Below, one piece after another: positions 33,416 through 46,015 of a stretch of 64,000 nucleotides of DNA (its first letter is position 1; every line of letters begins with the position of its first letter). The stretch is from Paramecium tetraurelia (taxonomy: Eukaryota > Ciliophora > Oligohymenophorea > Peniculida > Parameciidae). The translations under genes and the position numbers were made by a program. The notes beneath the pieces are model-generated. The model did not search any database. It was not told the DNA's origin and was given only the letters and a program-made list of their open reading frames with translations. The stretch lies in NCBI RefSeq assembly GCF_000165425.1, contig NW_001799566.1, positions 248,001 through 312,000 on the forward strand, read 5' to 3'.

Positions 33416-36400
33416 ATGGATTTGTAATTGGAAGAACAACAATTCTTCGCTAATCACTCACTATCAAGTATATTCCTTTTATTTAGATAGTCTCAAGTAG
33501 ATATACAGAAAGAAATAATCCTTTACATCTTTATCATCCTACTCATTAAATTGGAATTAAGCAAATACCTGACATTGAAAATTAGGAAATCGCATTTGAA
33601 GAAGCCAGTATCTAGGAGTAGGTCTCACAACACAACCTGTCTAATCCAATAACATCATCTGAGAAGAAAAGCCAGATTCAGCACCAACCCAATGAAGTTA
33701 AGGAACCTCAAATTAGACTACTGTAAGAAAGGAAGAATTAATACATTCCTGAAATCGAGGATCAAAAAAACATTTTGCATTTAATTAGAAGGAAAAAAAT
33801 ATTGTAAAAATTTATAACAAAAACTCGATCCAAGGCATACATTTTCTCATAATTATTAGCAGATTAATTTAAGAAATTATAATTCGAATAATACATTCTT
33901 CAGAATAAACAAAATACTTAAAGTGTAAATAATAATGAAAAGTTGAAAACAAGTAAGCTAAATTTCATCCCTTTGTTTTATTCGCAATAGCCGTTTCTAA
34001 TATTCTGGGAATTCTTAATATTTATTCAGACTTTATATGTAACTTGGTGGGGACCATTTACTGTAGTGTTCGAGAACAATGTTCACATCAATACAATATA
34101 TTAAAATATAGTAATATATTTTGGAATATTTGATATCTTAATGACGATGAATAAAAGCATAGTATATTAAGGGTAGATTTTAGATGATAGGGGGATTATA
34201 ATAAAATAGTATTTGTAAAATTAATTTGCATCCGATCTTATTTCATTATTTACAATTTGCTCTATTGACAATAGAAATTACGCCTAAGAGCAAGAATTAA
34301 TCTTCATAACTTTGGCAATCATCTTGATCTACATAAATTAGAAAAGAATAATGAATATCTTGGACAAGATACAAGAGTCCTTTGATGTGCAGTAGGATGC
34401 ATTGGATTTGATCAAGGTGTTATTGATTATTGGATACTTTGCACATATCAGTGCATGCATCTGGGCAAGGATATCGATGATTAGTGAGAAATCTGGTTAT
34501 ATGTCTTGGATGAAGTATTACGAGGTTGACAACCAATCTTCATGGATTCAATACAATTTTTCATTCTATTGGGCTACAATGACAATGGTAACTGTTGGGT
34601 ATGGGGATATCACTCCACAAAATCAATACGAGATGTTGTGTGCTATTCTAATAATGTTCATCGCAAGTATCATATTTGGATATTCTTTAAATTCTATTGG
34701 GATAATCTTGAAAAATATCAATGATAGACAATAGAAATTTAGGTATTGATATATTTTAGATAGTCAGAAAATCGTAATTGCTAATAAATTCTTATATGAA
34801 CAAAAACTAAGTGAGTCTTCAATTGCAGTGCAAAGTGAGGAACTATTTGAAATATTACATTGAATAGGATAGCGTTCAGAATGACGAAGAAGTAGTGTAA
34901 TGTTTAAATATGAGTAGTTGAATTGTTTGCTTTCTAAATTGTCTCCAGGGTTGAGGGAGGAATTGCTATATGATATTTAAAAGAAACCGTTGAAGTCGAT
35001 GGACTTTTTCCTGAAGGATTTGTCTCCGCAGGTCTAGAAACAAATAGCGTATTAGTTGCAAGCGTAACATTTTGCTCCTTTGGATGTAATCTACAATTAA
35101 AACAGCTTCGATAATAATGCATTGTATTTAATTGTTGAAGGGAGAGTGCAGTTGATTGATGAAAGAAATAATGAGGTTGTGCATTAGTATGAGAAAGGAC
35201 AATGCTTTGGTAAATATGAGTTTTTTACTGGTTCGAATAGAGAATTGTAGGCAAGAAGTGAGACGTTCTCGCATGTGTATAGTTTGAAAAGAGATGATAT
35301 GATAAGGATTTTGGAGGATTCTACGGACGACAGGTAAAAGTTTGCAAACATCAAAGATTAAATAATAATACTAAATAACTTTTAGATTATCAATTTGAAT
35401 TGCTATTTTTGTAATGAGTTTACTCACTCCTACATCTAATGTCCTTATTTACAGTACAAGCCAGATTTGGAGAGACTGATAAAGAAGGAAGGTTTTTGTA
35501 AATAGAGTCGATCCCGATTTCTGAGATACAAATTAAGATCAGGATCCGCCTTGAACCTATTGATAGTATTCTATTATAGTGATTTAATTAGATAAAGAAG
35601 GAATAGCATGAGAAGTTTCTTAAAGACATAGGGGTTGAATTCGATTCCCAATCCTCTTCATCTAGTGACTAGAAGGAATAATCTCAATAATTATCAAATT
35701 AGCAGAGCAATTCTATAGAGAAGAATTAAGCTAAGGAAGAGTTCCCATCTGGCAAGAAAGATTACTTACAGACCTTAAATCTAGAGAACAAGTCTTTAAA
35801 TGTGATGGCTGAGAGATTTATGAGGCAAAGAAGGAATCAGAGACAGAACTCTCATCATACCCATCAAATGTAGACACAAGCCATTAAGACTATGCAAATG
35901 GATTAGGAGATTGAAAACACAAACTTTTCAAAAAGAAAGCGATCTTAATCTATAAAGGATGTCACAACAAAGAACAATAGAAGAAGGAACAGTCAGGATT
36001 CATAGAGTGGAGGAGGAACAACTAGTCAAAATAAGATTACTCTTTCGATAAACAATACAACGACTAAGTTAGTGAATAGCAACAATTTGAATAGTATCAA
36101 GTCGATGATTGAATAGCAGTTAGATTTTGTGAAGATGACAGAGGAGTTAGATCAATATAGATTGCAGTTTTTGAATTGTGATATGGAGAGGAGTTAGCAA
36201 TTCAAATACTATTTGCCTTAAAACAATTTGAGTCAGATTTTATTGTAGTATCAACTCCAGTAGAAAAATAACAAGTTCAAGGGGAGATCTGAATCCAATA
36301 GATATTCGATATTCTTCAATGTGAAAAAGTAGACTCAAGCCAGTAGATCTCAAAAGCAGGCTAGAGGAAGCCGAGCTTATTCTCCTGGTTCGAAGAAATT

Positions 36401-36482
36401 GATTGGGAAAACATAAAAAAAATCATTTATAATTAATCCTTAGTAGCTTATTGTTAGAGTAGCATAGAATGAAACTTAATGA
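33416..36482 (+). CDS. Cyclic-nucleotide-type K+ channel with zinc knuckle
   Basis: About 989 residues. A polar N terminus, then six membrane helices (S1 near PFLIFWEFLIFIQTLYVTWW; S5 VLLIIGYFAHISACIWA), a pore WATMTMVTVGYGDITPQNQY with the K+ selectivity filter VGYGD, S6 IIFGYSLNSIGIIL, C-linker, and a CNBD-like fold (YNQNSFDNNALYLIVEGRVQ, KGQCFGKYEFFTGSNREL). The usual phosphate-binding Arg region is degenerate, as in EAG-type channels. Directly after it comes a CX2CX4HX4C zinc knuckle (35401-35442). The long tail is Ser/Gln-rich. Four introns are needed (23, 25, 23, 26 nt); the third starts GTG. Such channels set membrane potential and ciliary reversal in Paramecium. Confidence 0.88.
35401..35442 (+). 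other. Zinc-knuckle motif CX2CX4HX4C in K+ channel 1
   Basis: Codes for CYFCNEFTHSYIQC, exact retroviral-type knuckle spacing, followed by PYLQYKPDLERLIKK. The second channel (57511-57552) has the same motif and same following P-x-x-x-Y-K-P. Confidence 0.8.
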
Positions 36483-36599
36483 ATTAGTTGTTTCTTCATA
36501 TTTATTATATTCTATCTTCTTATTGTGGTATTTATTTTGATTTTTAAAATTGAGTTATTTACCCGTTTTTTGTGGAAATATATTATTAATTTTATTGAG

Positions 36600-37830
36600 A
36601 TGAATAAGTTCATAACCGTAGCTTTGATTGCTTTAGTTAGTGTTCAAGCCTTCGATATTGATTTCGCAATGTTGTTGTAGGTAAAAATAATCGCCATCAA
36701 TTTCAAAGACAGGATCACAATCCAATGATGCTGTACAAGCAGTCTATGATTTATTGAATGATTTAAAGACAAGCAACATTGAAGCATAAGGACTTGCAGA
36801 TGAGAAGAACATTTCAGACGAGGAAATTGGATAATCCAGAATTGCTGCCTTATCAAAAGTCAATGAATTGAACTAAAAGGCTTGGGCAAGTGCAAAGGCA
36901 AGAAGAGAATAAATTGGAGTTGAATATAGAGTAATTCACTTAATATCATTATTCAGGAAGCAACAGACTACATTGCTTGGGCTACTTAAAGATTAGCTGA
37001 TATTGACAGAAGAGAAGTCGAATTAGAAGAATTGAGATGTTTCTCTAATGGACTCTTCGTAAGAGCCATCAAATAACACAATGATGCTTTGGGAGTCATC
37101 AGAATATTAAAGAATGATTTGAGGTATACTATATATGGAAATGCTTAGCGGATACTTAACAGGAGCTCCATCTTCAATGGTTGAATTGAAAGTCGAGAAT
37201 GTTGCTGACAAATTGAAACAATACAGTCAATTGTTTAATCAAGATGCCATGAGCAAATTCGCCTAATTGGCTGCAGAATAAGCCTCAGGAAATGCTGAAT
37301 TACATGCTTTGGGAGAAAGTGAAAGCACAACTGGAGGAGACAGACAACCAGGAGTCAATGTTGGTCAATTAGTCTATAATGCCTTGAGTGATTTGGAAGA
37401 TCAATTGAAAACAGCCTTGGCTGCTTTAGAATAAAATGAAATTGCCGGATACTATCAATTAGCTGATTGGTTGGCTGACTCTGAAGCTGAGAAGGTTCAT
37501 TTGTAAGATGAAATCTAAAGAAAGACTCAACTCCAAGACAAATTAGTCGTGGTAATTATGTAGTGTCTAATCTCTTTTAGTAAGAACAAGCTGCTCTCGC
37601 TGTTTAGGCCAAAGCCAATTCAGTCTTAAAGGATTCATAAAATGCCATCAATGCTGCCACAGCCAGTTTACAAGAGTTGAGAGAACTCTATGACACAGAA
37701 TTGAATAGAAGAAATGGTATTCATCTTAACTATCACTTTAGAGGAGAACGCCATCATTGATGAAGTGATCCACATCTTCAAATAACAAGTTTTGGAAATG
37801 GCTAACTAAACCTCATTTGGCAAGAAATGA
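36600..37830 (+). CDS. Trichocyst matrix protein (TMP)
   Basis: 365 residues. Signal peptide MNKFITVALIALVSVQA, then a pro-region and two helical modules typical of Paramecium TMPs: AVQAVYDLLNDLKTSNIEAQ, NELNQKAWASAKARREQIGV, CFSNGLFVRAIKQHNDALGV, then a linker (ESESTTGGDRQPGVN) where processing probably occurs, and VGQLVYNALSDLEDQLKTAL with EQAALAVQAKANSVLKDSQN. TMPs are cleaved and pack as the crystalline core that shoots out at exocytosis. Five introns of 25-29 nt. Codon use is richer in G/C than its neighbours, as expected of a strongly expressed gene. Best single marker that this is Paramecium. Confidence 0.93.
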
Positions 37831-37843
37831 AATATTAAGATTA

Positions 37844-39708
37844 TCAATTTAAACTGAATATTTTATATTAAATAGACATCACCCTCTTCAACTAACCCAC
37901 TTATTAAATTATCCATTACTCCAAATCCCCTCTCTCTCCTTCCCCTATGGATTGTATTGAATTCCTTTCCCATGCTGCATCCCGCACTACCACTATCCCT
38001 TATACATCCACTAATCTGGCCTAATTCACTATCAAACTACTATTTACCACATAAACACTCCATCCCCATGTTCCAAATCATTTTCATATTGTCCTTCATA
38101 CTTTCTAGAGTCCACCCATAAATAGATACCTTATCCATTCCTCTTTATCTGCCCATCCACTGTAATGACTTGTCCAAAATACTTGTCCCCATTTTTATAC
38201 TCAATAGTTGTCTATCCTTGTAACTAATCATTCTGAAATTCCCCTTGATACACATTCCCTGTTAATAAATCAATCAGTCTCCCTTCTCCACATTTCACAT
38301 TATTCTTAAAATCTCCCTTATACTCATACTTCCCATTTAATAATTCCTATCCTTTCCCCTGCTTTAAATCATCCTCCCAATCTCCTTCATACGAATAACC
38401 TCCTGAACAAAACAACCCTCTTCCATTCGCCTTACCATTCTAAGAGGTCCCCTCATAATAGTCTCCTGATCCCATAATTATTCTCCCAAAACCAAAAGGC
38501 AATCCACCTCTCCAGTATCCCTCGTAATAGTCTTGTCCTATGATTGCTCTCCCCCAACCAAATCTCTAATTGTTCTATATCTGACCTTCATAAATAATCC
38601 CATCAGGAAATTAGCAAGGTGGCACAATTTCGATATTACTCAATAATGAATCTGCCTGAGGAGGTGACAAATGACCTATTTTATTCAGTATTTATTAGAT
38701 CGTTGGACTCAAAGGAGGGAACACCTCAAGAGTCTTTACACTCATAATTTAGGATTAACTATCTAACCTAAAGAATCTTTGACTTTGGTGTCCAGTGCTT
38801 ATTAACTAAGATGAACCCAACGATCTTTAAACTACTTATGATTATTTTAATGATTGAGATCCATCTAATGATCCGAATTAATACAAACTACGCTTCATAT
38901 CTTCGACTGACTGAAATTCTTATGTGAGATCTGTTAATTTCTAGAATAGACAATTCAAACTTTGTATGAAGTCATTTTTGAGTAGATTGAATTATTACTA
39001 TTGATTCTAGGTGTTCTTGTATCGAATTCTATTACTCGTTGGTTATAATGTATTAACTACGCTATTTAAGCAATTGAGAATGTCACATCGCAGTTAGTTC
39101 AGGTTGCCATTTCTTCATATTACAGTATTTTATACTTGTTGATAATCTAAATCAAAGATTATTCAGATATAGGTAATTCTTTATCTTGGTCTTTAGAAAA
39201 TATAGTATTGAATAAATAATTGTTATTGTCAATCCTTTTTTATTCATTAGACTGAATTTCTTGTAGTTGCTATTTGAAATTTAGATTTTTTGCTTGCTAC
39301 TCACATAAATCACTTCTAATTATCTCCTAGATCTATTTCTTTGCTTTCTCTGAACTCTCATAAAATATCTTAAATAATTGTGAGATATCAGAAACAATCT
39401 CCTAAGCCTCTTTGTCGATCAGAGCATTATACTCTTTCAATCTTTTGTCTAATTCTTAAAGTGTACTATTAATATTTGGAATCAGAACTGTTTTTGTTTT
39501 CCCATTCTACTGAAAGATGAATTCATTAAGCTAGTTCAAATAATTTTTGTGTTCATTTTTATGCTAAACATTCCCATTTATGCCTTATATTTGGATAATT
39601 GCATTTACATTACTAGCAAAGAAGATTACCGTAATTGCAATTCACTTTAGTGCACACAAAAGATACTTAATTACCCGGATGCTTGCGGCATTAAAGTCCA
39701 TATTACAT
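37844..39708 (-). CDS. B-box-type zinc finger + coiled coil + MORN-repeat protein
   Basis: About 598 residues. It starts MQYGLQCRKHPGNQVSFVCT; the finger is CRKHPx8C, CNYGNLLCQQC, then H-x-x-x-H (B-box-like). Next a coiled coil (TLQELDKRLKEYNALIDKEA, ESSEKAKKQIQEIIRSD), a polar linker, and from residue ~350 about eight MORN repeats (IYEGQIQNNQRFGWGRA, YYEGYWRGGLPFGFGRI, SYEGDWEDDLKQGKGQ, KYEGQYENDLEHGDGVF). Introns of 25, 23 and 20 nt are required; two end AAG. The stop is 13 nt from the convergent TMP gene. The last ~45 residues after the final intron are less certain. Likely a cortical or membrane scaffold. Confidence 0.85.
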
Positions 39709-39846
39709 TTTATAAAATATTATTTTATAATTTCTCATTATTCATAAATTCTATAATTTCTTTTGACAATCCTTATTATATCCTAATCTATACATTAGAT
39801 GAATATCTCTAAAGTATCTTTATCATTGAATGAAGGATTCGTTTTA
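39709..39846. other. Intergenic
   Basis: Short AT-rich gap; nothing recognised. Confidence 0.35.
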
Positions 39847-40190
39847 TCAATAACATAAGGTCATTCTGATTTAACCCTCTTGTACTTTCATATCTCCTTT
39901 AAGAATCACTTCAAATTTATATCCATTATTGTAATCATTTATAATTTATTCATTGTTATGAAATAATTAATAATTTCCTCATGTTTCATCTACTCTCATA
40001 GAAGTATTTAATTAGGTAGCAGTAATTAAAACATAATAAAAACTAGGTTTAAATTCTTTGTAAAATAAATTTACATAAATATATTCTAATTTGATTTAAT
40101 TAATCCAAATTACCTTTTTGAATATAAACATTAATAGAAGGATTTTATTTCTTTGCACTCAATAAAGTTAACAACAGCTGAATAATGAAA
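39847..40190 (-). pseudogene. Relic or fragment of a secreted-protein gene
   Basis: Minus-strand exons look coding (FDFIIQLLLTLLSAKKQNPS like a signal peptide end; after a 28-nt intron YIYVNLFYKEFKPSFYYVLI; then EQIINDYNNGYKFEVILKGD) but the frame holds an internal TGA after MRVDET, no start codon can be placed, and a 16-bp tandem duplication (around 40199-40230) occupies the expected 5' end. I regard it as a decayed host gene. Confidence 0.4.
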
Positions 40191-40565
40191 TCAAAAATAT
40201 AGATGTGTTATACTATAGATGTATTATACTAAAAAAATGTAAAAACTTAATTTCTAATTGATAATTTAGATGGCGTAATTTAATTCTTGAAAAGTCTGTA
40301 CAATTCAACTGTTTTAATTCTATGTTTATAATTTACCTATACTTAAAATTCTACATTCTAATTAATTTTCAAAATCGATTTATGAATAAAGTACATTTAT
40401 GAAGGGAAGAATTAATTGTTTTAGAAATTCAAAACAAAAATTTCATGATATCACCTTTGAGATGCTACTGAATTAACGTATAAACGATTAAAAGGAAAAT
40501 AAATAAAGTTTCTTTTAACTATTATTGATAGCAGGTTAGTAAATTAGATCATTCCATTTTTACTA

Positions 40566-40631
40566 TAGAATTTAAGTAGAATTTATATAGAATTAAAGTA
40601 GAATTTATATTGAATTAATATAGAATATTAT
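40566..40631. repeat. Six-copy 11-bp tandem repeat
   Basis: Consecutive 11-mers: TAGAATTTAAG, TAGAATTTATA, TAGAATTAAAG, TAGAATTTATA, TTGAATTAATA, TAGAATATTAT. The period is exactly 11 bp across 66 bp. It ends 57 bp upstream of the start codon of the TMBIM-like gene, so it could be promoter architecture. Confidence 0.8.
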
Positions 40632-40688
40632 ATTATATAAAGAATACGAGATTTTGAACTTTATGTTTATTGTATTAATACTTTTGAT

Positions 40689-41626
40689 ATGGAAACAGAA
40701 CGCTTTAACAATAATGATTCCTTAATAAAATTCAAGGATGCACAAATCTCACCCTTTTTTTGTAATGAAATGAATTAATTTAGGGAAATCCTAAATAGTA
40801 TTTGATGAAGAACATCCTGAATACACTTTAAATTAGCTTCTTGGCTTTCTGCTTAAAATGATATATGTTTAAGCAATTAATTTAATTTTTGTTTATATTA
40901 TAGCCTTTTTAACTTTTTATTTGGGAGGCCTTTAGAATTTCCTAGTGGAACGTGATGATGGTATTATTTATACACTTTACTGGTTTATCCTAGTGATAAT
41001 ATTTTATATTGCAATATGCGCAAAAAAATTGAGAACTTCATTTAAGTTGGTAGTATATATTGTCCTGTCATTAATGGTCATATTACTTTTTGGAAATCTT
41101 TTGGGATTGATGGCACTATATTTCCCTTACGAATAAAGAGTCATTTTTTTAATCTATCCGATCCTCTTAACTTCGACGATGATAGTATCATTCATTACAA
41201 TATTGAAAGTTGTTCCAATTCAAAATTTTAGTTTTGAAAGTAATTATATAAAATAAAGTAGAATTGGTGGCTACATCAACTTTAGCATAATTAATTATAT
41301 TTATAATATTTATTTGTCTTTTCAATGAAGAGTGGCTTTTTATTGTATTTGTCTGGCTTTATCACTACTTATATTGTGTATGTTTTACTTATCATCTCAT
41401 TTAAATATCAACAGGAACAAATGTATTTTATAATAAATTAATATAGAATGCTTTTAAGGGAGATCAAAATATACCTCTAGATTACATGATAGCAGGATTA
41501 ACTATTTATATAGGATCAGTTTGTTTTACTCTAAGTTTTGTTCCAATATTGACCTTTATACTCATTTTAGAATCCTTTTTAATAATGTGTTGTAAAACAG
41601 ATGAAAGATATTTTGATATTGTTTGA
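40689..41626 (+). CDS. Multi-span membrane protein, TMBIM/Bax-inhibitor-like
   Basis: 297 residues: METERFNNNDSLIKFKDAQI, then after a 22-nt intron HPEYTLNQLLGFLLKMIYVQ and about seven hydrophobic helices (AINLIFVYIIAFLTFYLGG, YWFILVIIFYIAICA, VVYIVLSLMVILLFGNLLG, IFLIYPILLTSTMIVSFIT, LIIFIIFICLFNEEW, ...). The start K-M-I-Y-V-Q-A and the Pro-Leu-Asp-Tyr-Met-Ile-Ala-Gly-Leu-Thr-Ile-Tyr segment near the end resemble the lifeguard/TMBIM fold (KVY...; SPEEYxxAALxLY), which conducts Ca2+ out of ER and Golgi. Similarity is by pattern only; another small 7-helix family is possible. A second intron of 22 nt. Confidence 0.6.
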
Positions 41627-42130
41627 TTACGAATTATTCAATTTTATCATCCAGGCAGTTTATTTCTTGAACATCTGATCAAACAATAATCATTGAATTT
41701 CTATAAGCATGTGTGTCAATCTCATTTATATGTTTTCTCTAGAATATTTACTAAGAATGTCAAGTTTCCAACCTTTTGTCTCGAATCTTCCCTCAATCAA
41801 AATATAAAAAAAATAATAATGGATTTATTATGTGATTTTTAAATGATAATAACTCTTATTTTAAAAACTCCTCTGCAAATAGGGGCTTAGTATTATTTTA
41901 AGTATAATTAGATTTATCTAAATTTTATACATTTCTTGTTTGATTTGCAAAATTTTTTATAGATAATTTCTCATCTGTAATTAATAAGATTATATATTTC
42001 CTCAAACATATAATACACCTTAGAATTTCCTACTTATTTAGATGAAAAATAGACATTTACTCAGAGATCGTTTAAAGGGTGAATAGATACGCTTTTTGTT
42101 CATACGGTGGAGCATGCAGTCTCATGATTT
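41627..42130. other. Gene-poor stretch
   Basis: About 0.5 kb, no supported frame; possibly the 5' part of the next, poorly resolved gene. Confidence 0.35.
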
Positions 42131-43155
42131 GTTAAGGTAGATATGAAGTTTTAATAGAAATAATCAACTTGTTATCATTTCAAAATTATCTTAAATACAT
42201 CATGTGAAATTTTCTTAATAATCTACTTCTCTATTTTGAATCTTATGACTTGTTATCTACTGAAGCAATATATGAGTTACTAAATGTTCAGTAATTATAA
42301 GGAGTGTTGTTTTACAATAAATTCAAAGAAGATTCAGGAAAATTCCAATTTTATTAATAAAATACTGATTTATTAGCAAATCTTGAATGGAAAATAATCC
42401 AATCTTTATTTTATATACTTTTGATTTTATTATCAATTGGGACCAAGAAAATCATTCTTTCTAATTATTTCAGAACCAGATTATTAGTAAATGGATGGGA
42501 TCTGATTTTTAAAGCAATGCTTTACTTGAAATATTTGTTTGAGAATGAATACAGAGTTATTTTTCTTTTGTATTAGTTTTAGTCCTAGTATTTTTTTCTA
42601 TAATTTTTATCCTTAATTCAAACAATTTATACCCAGGAAATAATTTGATTAAAATTAAGAAGTTAAAAGAAAAACGACTTGAAGTTTTTAATACAGGAGT
42701 TTCATTATGTTTCATAGGCATCTTGATTTTCTTAGAAAGTTCAGAAATAATATAGTTAGGAATGATTTCCTTAATTAATCTTATTTAATTAAAATTAATC
42801 TATAATTATAAGATCATTTGTTATACAAATGGCAATTTAAAGTTCAGTATTGATTTTTACATTAACCTCCTTTGTTTATATATAAGTTGCAGCTAAATTT
42901 ATTAACGAAGATTTCAAAATAAAATGCGGTTGGTTCCATATGTTTTAATTATCTTTTGCCGTATTGATTGAAATATCCTAGATAATTATTGAGTAAAATT
43001 TAATAATATTTATGGAGATGTAACGAAAAGTAACAAAACCAGACCCAATAAGATTATTTCATTATTATGAATTTGATAAAATGAAAAATTATGATATATA
43101 AGGTTAATTTTATTTTCATGATTCTGATTTTCTCATAATCAAAGCAATCTATTGA
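42131..43155 (+). CDS. Membrane protein, 5' exons unresolved (possibly a relic)
   Basis: Three plus-strand stretches look clearly coding: YDLLSTEAIYELLNVQQLQG..NKFKEDSGKFQF; a hydrophobic run (VLVLVLVFFSIIFILNSNN, then LKEKRLEVFNTGVSLCFIGI); and the C terminus CGWFHMFQLSFAVLIEISQI then RKVTKPDPIRLFHYYEFDKM ending at TGA 43155. They sit in different frames, with GT-AG joins I could not fix, and no start codon upstream. The composition (helices alternating with polar loops) is like the C-terminal part of the large Paramecium surface membrane proteins. Confidence 0.4.
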
Positions 43156-44264
43156 AATAATTTACTTAATGATCACTAAAGGGTTTTCTAAAGCAAAATT
43201 TAATTAAAATTTTAATATTTCTTATGATTAGCTTTTTCCAATATTTTGTAATATTTTCTAAATATTTTATTTTTATCATTTTAGTTATGTATATCGTATC
43301 CTATTTGAAAATTAAATAGCATTTTCTGAGTATTCTTCATTTCATTTCTTATAATATCAACTTGAAAATTTTTTTTGTTATAAAATAAATCCATAAAGAG
43401 ATCATCATCAAACTAAAGCCTTTAATTAAATAATTTAAATGAAAGAATAGACACCCATAAATCCTCTTACAATTGAAATGTTTTGCTTTAATTTAATGCC
43501 ATTTTAGCTTAATCAATATTGATCCGATAATATCTGCATAGACTACTGATTATGAATATAAGAATACTACTGACCTTAAAAATAATTATGGGAAAATGAT
43601 TAGAATAAAACAAAAGTATTACTATTAAAAATTATTAAATACTATAAATTAATACAATACTCATTTATAAAAAAAATTAATTATTATCTCAATTCAATCA
43701 ATATACAATTATATTATTAATTTAATAATTTATTAGGATAATTATTAAAAGAACAGTTATTGATTAAAAGTCTTAGAAGTATATATTTCATAAGGGGTTT
43801 AAATAATCATAATATCTTTCACTAAAAGATATAATATACAATCTTTGTTGTCTTAAACAATAACTTAGATTCAATCGTCTCTAAACAAGAAATTTCTGTT
43901 TAAGTCCCCTCAAATTAGTCTTCATCATTAAGTGAAAAACATTGCCTCGACAAATTAATTTCAATTAGTTTAGATAAGTCATATATCTAATAAAAAATGG
44001 TTAATGTTTTTGTTGATTGAATAAGTAAAATTTTTTCGTAAAAGTATAAGGTACTAGTATATTTTGATTTTGAAAATAAACAAATAACGTATAAATGTTA
44101 ATAAATTAAAGAGAAGTTTTTATATCACCTCGATATTAGAATTGGAGTTTGTTATTTATTCAATTTTATTTTTTGAGATTATCTTTAAGTATTAGCGGTG
44201 CAAGAAGTTTACTATAATTCTTAAGTCTTATATTGTGGTTAAGATTTAAATAATAATAATTGAT
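43156..44264. other. Long AT-rich gap
   Basis: 1.1 kb at very low GC. No gene on either strand; many A/T runs and short palindromic AT words, nothing that stands out. Confidence 0.45.
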
Positions 44265-45618
44265 ATGAAATATTATAATCTTTCATTTTTCCTATCCATA
44301 CTAATAGCAACCAACCTTGGATTCATCACATATGATACAGGATTCGCATCTTAATTCCATTATGAAGATGGATTTCTCGGATATCCTAACACAAACTATT
44401 TGAAAGAGTTTTCGTTTTCTGGGACATTTGAAAGACCTCCTTAGGTTGCATTTGTAATATACAAATATAATTATGATTATTACTAACCCAATGGTTATGA
44501 TATAGAAGTAACCGAAATAACAACAACTAGTAAAAATTTTTTCATTATTTTTAGAGTTTAAAGTCTTACTCAGATGTTTATATCAGCACAGAGTTTGGGA
44601 TACTCCCTTCAATTGGTATGCCTATGACGATAGAAGAATCCAAGTCATAAGTGTAGTCAATTATGATATTTCCTAATCAAGTGCTAGTTTTTCTACCTAA
44701 ATAACTCACCCTCATTTTAATCCTAATTTCTCAAAGGGAATCATACATGTGACATCATTATGTTACACTGGTCCCATAGAATTTGAACTATCTGTATCAA
44801 TTAATTCCTACTTTAGATTGTTAATATCAATTTTTAAGATGTAGTAATTTAAATCAAATCAAACAACTTTAATTTAATAAAACTTGGCTATTAGATATTT
44901 CTATCTATTGATGATGCCATTGACGTAGAGAATCAAATAGTCTATAATGGTGATTTGTATACTAGTCCAACATTAACTTTTCCAAGCGATAAAGATTGGG
45001 CTATTGGATTATAAGGATTGATTTGGGGTTAAACTATAAATCTTAGAGTTAAGAGGATTTAATTTTCAAATTATTACACTTATGGCAAATGTATAAATAC
45101 ATTTTATTAATTTAGGGGTAGGAGGTGACAATAATGTTTCAAAACTAAGATTTACAAGTATTTATTTCCATAGAAGTATCACATAAACTTTTTTACCTTG
45201 GATTATTAGAACAGTCAGAGTCAGTCAAACTGAGTATTATGCCTTATAGCCAGCACCTATTTTTACTGTAGTCATAACTGAACTTAATAAGGTTTACGCA
45301 ACTCCAGTTACTGAAACACTTTATGTGTAGTAATAAACTTAACTTCATGTTCAGATTCGATTTTAATGTGATTAACTAAAGAAAAAACTTTACACTGAAT
45401 TCTTTATGTGCAGCTCCTGTAATATAAAGAAGCTATATTACTATTGTTTAAGAAGTGTAAATGCTATTTCAATTTATGCTTTATTAAACTCTCAAATGAC
45501 TGCGGTTAATGTATTTACTATTTCAGTTTCTAATAATGGTATCACAATAATTCAAACAATTTAAAATCAGTTAGAGCAAATCTAATAAATATTAAAAGTA
45601 GAAGTTTAGAATAATTGA
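44265..45618 (+). CDS. Secreted H-type-lectin-like protein
   Basis: 426 residues with signal peptide MKYYNLSFFLSILIATNLGF. The first ~110 mature residues match the H-type lectin pattern: FSFSGTFERPPQVAFVIYKY (strand plus P-x-V), YDIEVTEITTTEFKVLLRC and the closing W-x-A (TPFNWYAYDDRRIQ). A second, related module follows (GYQIFLSIDDAIDVENQIVY, FTSIYFHRSITQTFLPWIIR), then a Cys-rich patch (FMCSSCNIKKLYYYC) and an Ile/Gln-rich end. Introns of 25, 23 and 25 nt are all required. Such lectins are common surface or secreted proteins in Paramecium, perhaps for recognition or food capture. Confidence 0.75.
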
Positions 45619-46015
45619 AATTGACCTCATTTGTATTAATTATATCAAATTATATATATTTTAAATACATAATTTAAGATTTCAAAAATTCTTAAATTTA
45701 TGATAATTCATTTATGATTACTTTTAATGTTACAGAAGATCCAAAGAAAAAGATTACATTGTTTACCTTAGAAAGAAGCGATTAAATACATATATGAATT
45801 TCTATAAGACTTAGAATTTAGTACTATTATGATAAAATATCATGATAATATGATGAGTAAAAGAATATAGCCTCTGAATTTACATCTTAGAAAATAAAGT
45901 AAATTACATTTTTTAACATGCTATAATAGAACTCAATAAAATTGAAAGTACAAACGTTCTCAATATCATTGTATTTTGATGAAATAAACTATTAATTTAT
46001 TAATAAAATAAACAA
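45619..46015. other. Short gap with weak coding trace
   Basis: A frame near 45715-45800 (MITFNVTEDPKKKITLFTLE) and another near 45940 look protein-like but cannot be joined. Probably intergenic or a relic. Confidence 0.35.
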
